Shown: positions 63,951-64,000 of the stretch, one piece after another
Layout of the letters: each line of letters begins with the position of its first letter
Position numbering within the stretch: the stretch's first letter is position 1
Source: Tethya wilhelma
Lineage: Eukaryota > Porifera > Demospongiae > Tethyida > Tethyidae
Length of the DNA stretch: 64,000 bases
Assembly: GCA_964030475.1 (NCBI GenBank)
Contig: CAXIPT010000006.1
Span: 133,297 to 197,296 of the forward strand
Direction: 5' to 3'
Made by a program: the position numbers and the translations under genes
The notes under the pieces: model-generated
The model's database searches: none
What the model was told of the DNA's origin: nothing
Seen by the model: the letters and a program-made list of their open reading frames with translations, nothing else

Positions 63951-64000
63951 CTCAGTGATTTTAATTCTGCCATTGAACAAGGGAAAGCCCCCTCTGACAG
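63951..64000 (+). CDS. partial exon at the window end, unidentified
   Basis: TTTATCCACAG at 63940-63950 is a good acceptor. The frame TLFGKALSDFNSAIEQGKAP is open to the window edge. A possible preceding mini-exon near 63841-63866 (AGGGAAGCTGATTGCTAGTG, ending before GTGATG) would give GKLIASDQ in the same frame. Whether it belongs to the WD40 gene cannot be decided here. Confidence 0.35.

Noticed and set aside
1..64000. CRISPR arrays, bacterial operons, rRNA or tRNA genes
   Set aside because: No regularly spaced direct repeats with unique spacers were seen, and no rRNA or cloverleaf sequence was recognised; the introns show this is eukaryotic DNA.

Overview
This is eukaryotic, AT-rich nuclear DNA from an animal whose genome is crowded with transposons. 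Three things point to a demosponge (an Amphimedon-like genome) rather than a bacterium: GT-AG introns whose phases agree across exons, long CA/GT microsatellites, and a tandem pair of very large beta-helix/multi-membrane-span proteins of a kind I associate with sponges. The species is an inference. No rRNA, tRNA or CRISPR array was found.

Layout. 1-7.6 kb is a graveyard of element fragments: foldback MITEs, two hAT transposase remnants, a Ty3/gypsy integrase remnant, an OB-fold (RPA-like) remnant and a minus-strand reading frame of unknown origin. 7.7-19.9 kb is a nested stack that can be resolved to single bases. A minus-strand Helitron/Helentron-type helicase is split by a 0.9-kb TIR element ('A', TA duplication). 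A is split by a 5.4-kb MULE (9-bp duplication TTACTTAGT). The right-hand 9-bp duplication of the MULE is itself split by a 2.9-kb Tc1/IS630-type element (TA duplication). A 442-bp MITE sits inside the MULE transposase coding sequence and appears to be spliceable as an intron. The MULE combines a CaRF-like DNA-binding region, a MULE DDE domain, a SWIM finger, a CXXC finger and an OTU-type cysteine protease.

20-24 kb holds only MITEs, hairpins and simple repeats. 24.17-30.09 kb is a complete EnSpm/CACTA-type element (ends CACTG, 3-bp duplication TTT, subterminal repeat arrays). It carries a frameshifted TNP2-like transposase on the minus strand and a divergently transcribed, apparently intact six-exon accessory gene on the plus strand. 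30.9-33.1 kb is a host gene, the C-terminal part of a SAAL1-like protein in five exons whose phases all match. 34.1-35.0 kb holds a minus-strand helical protein with a hydrophobic hairpin.

36.7-60.6 kb is a tandem segmental duplication. Each unit carries one large secreted/membrane protein: signal peptide, right-handed beta-helix of about 25-residue repeats, Cys-rich region, about nine membrane spans and a cytoplasmic tail. Copy 2 (53,543-57,991) is intact at 1,482 residues. Copy 1 (44,127-48,100) has fewer repeats, an internal frameshift and a lost tail. Unit 1 has been lengthened by at least five later insertions. 60.9-62.8 kb is a 5'-truncated CR1-like LINE (minus strand). The last kilobase holds the first exon of a WD40-repeat protein (WDR43/UTP5-like) and partial downstream exons.

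Almost every gene here is a transposon gene. The exceptions are the SAAL1-like gene, the beta-helix pair, the WD40 exon and possibly the helical-hairpin gene. All family calls rest on motifs read by eye; no database search was run.
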